The notes beneath the pieces were generated by a model, which saw nothing but the letters and a program-made list of their open reading frames with translations, was not told the origin of the DNA and ran no database searches. DNA of 64,000 nt from Saccopteryx bilineata (taxonomy: Eukaryota > Chordata > Mammalia > Chiroptera > Emballonuridae), in contig NC_089493.1 of the NCBI RefSeq assembly GCF_036850765.1, positions 8,805,632 through 8,869,631 on the forward strand, given 5' to 3'. The translations under genes were made by a program, and so were the position numbers. Positions 54,101 to 60,100 of this stretch are shown in pieces; within the stretch, counting starts at the first letter, position 1; every line of letters starts with the position of its first letter.

Positions 54101-57100
54101 GTTTAGTTTCTATCTTTGTTCTAGTAACAAAGATTGCCTCTTTCATTTAATTCTGCTTTCTGCCCTACGTTGTTTCAGATTGGCCTATTTTGTGAGTGTT
54201 GGCACACTTAGAGGTCCTCTAACTGGGTTACCGTCTTTATTTATCATTTTAATGGGTCAAAATGACCTGCTTGCTCACTTGTGAACAAGTGCATTTTATC
54301 CACGTGCACAAATGTTTCCTGTCATTTCTAATAACTTTCTTCCTTTCTCCTATGTCATTTTACCTTCTTTTGCTCGTACCTGAAAGGCGAGGTAGGAGAA
54401 TTCTTTTATATTAAAATGTGTTAAGATAATTTAATAACACATTATTAAGAAGTAATACATATCCATTGCAAAGCCCAAATAAAACCAAACCCCCAAATCT
54501 AACAATGTCCTCAGGCAAAGTGACCAAGTGTCCCCCTCCTTCTCCATAGCCCCACCAACCCTATGCCCCCCCAGGTGACCCGGATGACAGACCAAGGGCC
54601 TCTGACTATACTTTCTTGCAGACACAGTCAACTCTTGATCTCAAAAATGAGGTGATACAATAAAAACCTTTCCACCCAATAGAGAGGTTAACATTTTCTT
54701 AATTATATAAAGTTCTGTGTTAGAATAAGAATCAGTTAAACATACTCTACATTTCAAAGCTCCAGAAAGGAAATGCAGCTTCCTTTCCAAGTCTGAGAAC
54801 CAATTACATTCCCTTTGAGGGACACTGGGTGTGTGTGTGTGGGGGTGTCTTATGAGGGTGTGAGGGTCCGCTATCCATCATAGTGGAAGTCAGTGGTTAA
54901 TGGCTAAAATTCATAATCAAAGGGCGCCGGTGCAGGTGTTTCTATGTATTAAAAGGAAAGAGTGTTAAAGCAGGTTCCTTTTGGGGAGTAGAAATGGAGT
55001 GGGAAGAAAATGCAGGGAGCTGTTGCTTTTTATTCTAAGCCCTACTGTGCTTTTCAATTTTCAAAACACGTCCAGGTTTTATTTCAGAAAAAAAGATATT
55101 AAAAATGTGAAGAAAATTGCACATATACATTATATAGAAAAATCAATTTCCAAAGCCTGCCACAAAGTAAGAACTCAGTAAACGTTAGCGCTGATTATTA
55201 TTTCAGGTGGTGCAATTATTTCAGAAGGTGCAATTATCCGTCATTTGTAAATATTTGCAAAGGGACAAAATGCACAAAGCAGGCATCCAAGAGATGACAC
55301 AATGTTCGTGTTTTTGATTTGCATCTTATTGAATGGAATTTAGATCCACAGTTATCAATGAGAAATCAATCATTCTAAGCTCCTCAGGAGTCCTATACAC
55401 CCACAGAGAGTACTTTTCCATCATGATTTCCCAGAATGGGTACAGTCATTCCTGAGGCTCTATTCCATTTATTTTATTTGTTTTTTTAAATTTATTTATT
55501 GATTTTTTTTTAGAGAGACAGGAAGGGAGAGAAAAAGAAAGAGAGAAACATCAATTAGTCGTTTCACTTAGTCATGAATTCTTTGATTGATTCTTGTATA
55601 TGCTCTAACGGGGAATGAACTTGCAACCTTGGTGTATTGGGATGATATTGTAACCAACTGACCTACCCGGCCAGGGCTTCTATTCTATTTCTTCAATTTA
55701 AGCCAAAACACAGCTTTGCTGTTGATACCTTTCAGGGGTTGGCAAAAGCACTGCCTGCTTTTTAAATAAATTTTGATCAGAACCAGACCATTTATTTACA
55801 TATCTTCTGTGGCTATGTTTTGGCTGTAACAGCAGAGCAGTTGGCTTGACAAGCCAAAAATATTTACTGTGTGGCCCTGTGCAGAAGAAGTTGGCTGACC
55901 CCGTGATCTAAACTGCCTGAAACAAAGATAATGCTGTGGGGAAAGTATTGAAAAGTAAGGTGCTTTGTGTCTTCTGGGCTGTCCTAGTCTAGAAATTGTT
56001 CAAATGAACGGGTCTACTTTTTCCTTTGGTCCCGGCTTAATGAGATACATGACAAAGCATCAACGTGCTCAACATCACCTTGTCCTCTTGGACTTGAGGT
56101 CCTTAGAGTTCATCACATTTTTCAAGGCATCTTAAACTGCAAGTATTCCCCGTCGCCCTCTCTGGCTCTTATTCTCAGGGAATTTTTGTGGACTCGAATC
56201 CACTCCTCACAGTTAGAAATCATTTCTCTCCTCTTAACATCACGTCTGTCCTGTGATACCCTTCCTGGGAACATGCTGTTCTGGGCCTGCATTAAAGTTT
56301 CTCACGGGTGCCTCAGGGCTCTTGCAGGCCTCCAGGTGCCTGGAGGATATAATGTTTTGCTTATTTGTCTTTGTGCCTGCCCAATAAGATTCAACCACAT
56401 CTCCTTAAGCAGTGCCTGCAGAATGGAGAAAGGTCACATTTTGGAAGTTAATGTTTCATTTGTTTTTTTTTTAAGTGAGAGTAGGGGAAATACAGAGACA
56501 GATTCTCACATGCACCCTGGGTGGGATCCACTTAGGAACCCCTGTCTGGAGACGATGCTCTGCCCATCTGGGGCTGATCGCAATCGAACTATTTTTAGCA
56601 CCTGACATGGAGGCTCGAGGGAGCCACCTTCAGTGCCCGGGAGTGATGTGCTCAAATCAAGTGAGCCATGGCTGCGGGAGAGTGAAGGAGAGAGAAAGAG
56701 ATAGAGATAGAGATAGAGAGAGAGAGAGATAAAAAGGGGGTGGGGTTAGGGTGGGTGGGGAGCAGATGGTTGTCTCTCCTGTGTGCCCTGACCGGGAATC
56801 AAACTTGGGACTTCCACATGCTGGGTCAAAGCTCTACCGCTAAGCCAACCGGCCAGAGCCTTCATTTCTTTTACTGATAAAAAAATAGTCTAAGTAGAAT
56901 TATTATTTTTTAAATAATTAAACAAGAAGTCCCATTAGACTGAGGTGGTTCTGATACCTTCACAGCCTATAGAAGCAAACCAAGACCCAAGTCAGTTAAT
57001 GCCTCAAGGTTAAGAAATCAAAATGTAAGGACAACAATCACAAACAGCCAAGTAGGCTCTTCCAGATAAGGTAGATGCTTAAGTTACAGCCCATCAAATC

Positions 57101-60100
57101 ATTTCTTTGTTTCCAGCTTTTCTCTAGAAGAGCCTTTCCCCTGGCTCTTACTGATGCGTACTCCTAACCACCGCCCGTGTTACACTACCTAAATTGTATT
57201 GAGTTTCGCTCAAACTCTCAAAATTTTTCAAATACCCCTTTTTGCCTTTCAACACTGTTGATAGGCATATCCATTAGCTTGATTTTATTTTGTGTTTTAG
57301 GTAGGTCTCAAATTATTTTTTTTCCCTAATGGTGTTAATTTGCCAAGTGTTCATTAGAGGACTCTAAGGTAAAGTAAATTACACAAAAGTGGTGTCCCCA
57401 GAGATAAAAAGGCCTCCTCACTGACCAGAGACTGCCCAGGTGGCTTCTTCCACTTGCTGTGGGTGCTCAGTGATGTTATAAATAACAACGTCACACTCCA
57501 GCAGGCGCATGAGAAGCTCTTCCCGAGAGAGGGCCTGCAGAGAGAATCGACAGGCATTTGTTCAAGGAGGTAACGAAACAGCCTGAATACTCAGACAGAA
57601 CGACAATTTCCAAATTAGATATGCTGCATTGAAGGGTCCCACAGAAAACATTTGCAGAAGGATTTCTATTTGAAATAAAATTTTGGCTCCCTTCTGTGTG
57701 TCATCTTCAAATAACAAAGAAGTTTATGAAAATAGCTGGGAACAGAAAATTGCATAATGATCTTAGGTATGCCGCTTACATCCCAATTCAGAAGGGAAGA
57801 ATTAGAACATACTGGAAAAAACTGTGGGAGGCATTTAAAACCCACTCAAACTCTGTGCAAGATTACTTGGGCAATTATATATCTTGACTCACTTGGATGG
57901 GCTGATGAGTAATTTATGGGGATTGTTTCAGAATCCTTGAGGCGGAACCAATCTGCTCTCTTTCTAGATGTAAGGTCTCTTATTACGGTTGACTGTTGGG
58001 AATAGTTTAAAAATACAGAAACTTTTAATGGTAAAAAAAATATCAAGTTCTTATCTTGGACAAAAGTAACTGTGGTGATCATTGTGTTTTGACTAGTTAT
58101 TCCTCACTGCGTGGACGCTAGCACATTTCCCAGGAGAGCAATGTCGCAGGTGGGTATTAAGATAACCACGTAAGGACCATGGACTTCCAAACCAGCCTTT
58201 GCATTTATCCTGAGGATCAGCTATCCCCCACAGGTCCTTGACCAGGTGCTTTAAAACAGAACCTTGCAGATCAAATTTGGTCTCTTACCACAATTGGTAG
58301 GAGAACCAAAGAAAAGTGAATGCTTTTTTTTAATCCTAGAGGACTACCTTGGGGAGTTTAATGCGTCCATGTCAAGTTCGACAGCCATGTCAAGTTCAAC
58401 AGCGTGGAATGCTCATTTCTTTAGCTTGTTATTACATTATTTTCTGTGTCCAGCTATATTCATTTCCTAGGGTTTCTGTAACTAAGTCTTGCAAACTGAG
58501 TGGCTTGAACAACAGAGATGTATTGTCTCACAGTTCTGGAGCCTTGGACCCCAAGATCAAGGTGCCGGCAGGGCTGGCTGCTCCTGAGGGTGTGAGGGAC
58601 AATCAGCTCCACGCCCCTCCCCCAGCTCTGTGGCTTCACTGGCAATGTTTGGTGTCCCTTGTCTTGGTGACACATCCCCAGCTCCCTGCCTTCATCTTCA
58701 CATGACCTTCTCCCCGGGTGATGTCTGGGTCCCAGTTCCCCTAGAGGCCCAGCACCAGTCCCAGCTTCCCTAGTAGACCCCAACCTCCCAAAGGAGGCCC
58801 ATCTGCAGGACTCTGTGCTGCTGGAGGCTCCAGGGTCTCCAGACCACAGGAGCTTAGGGGGCCTCGATCCGTGTGGGTCTGAGTTTGGAGCCCCATTCGC
58901 CTGGACTGGCTCTGTAGGTAAGACTGAGAACTCAGCCCCGGCTCTCTCCAGACTGCTCTGGACACTGCTGTGCACACCTCTGCCGCCATGTCCATTGTGC
59001 TGCTGTGAAACGAACAGTCTGTGGCACAGAGTCCCCGTCCGCTGTGAGCGCTCTGTCCACTGTGGATCCTTAGGGAGCTCCATACACACTCACTGACGCA
59101 GTGTCAGGTGTAAAAGGGGAGAGATGATGGGGAACTGAACTAAGGAAAGGAGGTGCCCCTTAGAGAGCTGGTAAAGAGAGATGGGGTTGAGGACCCCCTG
59201 ACCAAGACGGTCTTGAAGGCAGGAGGAGCCAAGAGCCCATGGTGGGTGGTAGAGGAGCAACCAAAGTATAAATAAAAAGATAGATTTAACTACAGTACGT
59301 TGTTTTATAAAGATTTATTCTGCCAAACTTAGCAAAAATCCGACATAAAGTACTTGGTAAGTAATTATTATTATATGCTTTAATTTGCTGTCACTCTGCT
59401 TTATAAATTTTATAAAGTAAAGTTACTTCCCTACTTTATAAATCACCAATACTGTGGAACCGGTGGGTGGTTAGAAAATTTTACTACTAACAGAGATACA
59501 AAAGTGGGCAGTAGGTATAAAAAGGTTGACTACCCCTGGTCTAGAGCAGGGGTCCCCAAACTTTTTACACAGGGGCCAGTTCACTGTCCCTCAGACCATT
59601 GGAGGGTTGGACTATAAAAAAAACTATGAACAAATCCCTATGCACACTGCACATATCTTATTTTAAAGTAAAAAAACAAAACGGGAACAAATACAATATT
59701 TAAAATAAAGAACAAGTAACTTTAAATCAACAAACTGACCAGTATTTCAATGGGAACTATGCTCCTCTCACTGACCACCAATGGAAGAGGTGCCCCTTCC
59801 AGAAGTGCCGCAGGGCCGGATAAATGGCCTCAGGGGCTGCGGGCCATAGTCGGGGACCTCTGGTCTAGAGAGTATCAGGCAGGGTGATGGGAGGAGCTAA
59901 CCTGGGAGGAACACCCCTCTTGGAGGTATTTCAATGTCTCAGGACGAGAACTGTGCAGAATTTGCTATATGGAAGCAGCAGTGTTTCCCAATAAGTTAGC
60001 AATATAATGGTATGTTATTCCTGAGAGACCTGTTAGCCAAGGAGATTTCTCTTTCGCAGAGAGTGTCTGCCATGACCCAGGGTTGTGTTGGGGTAATGCA

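Noticed and set aside
58460..59089. 209-codon minus frame
   Set aside because: It overlaps an old interspersed repeat, reads as low-complexity Ser/Pro/Gly wording and has no recognisable domain.
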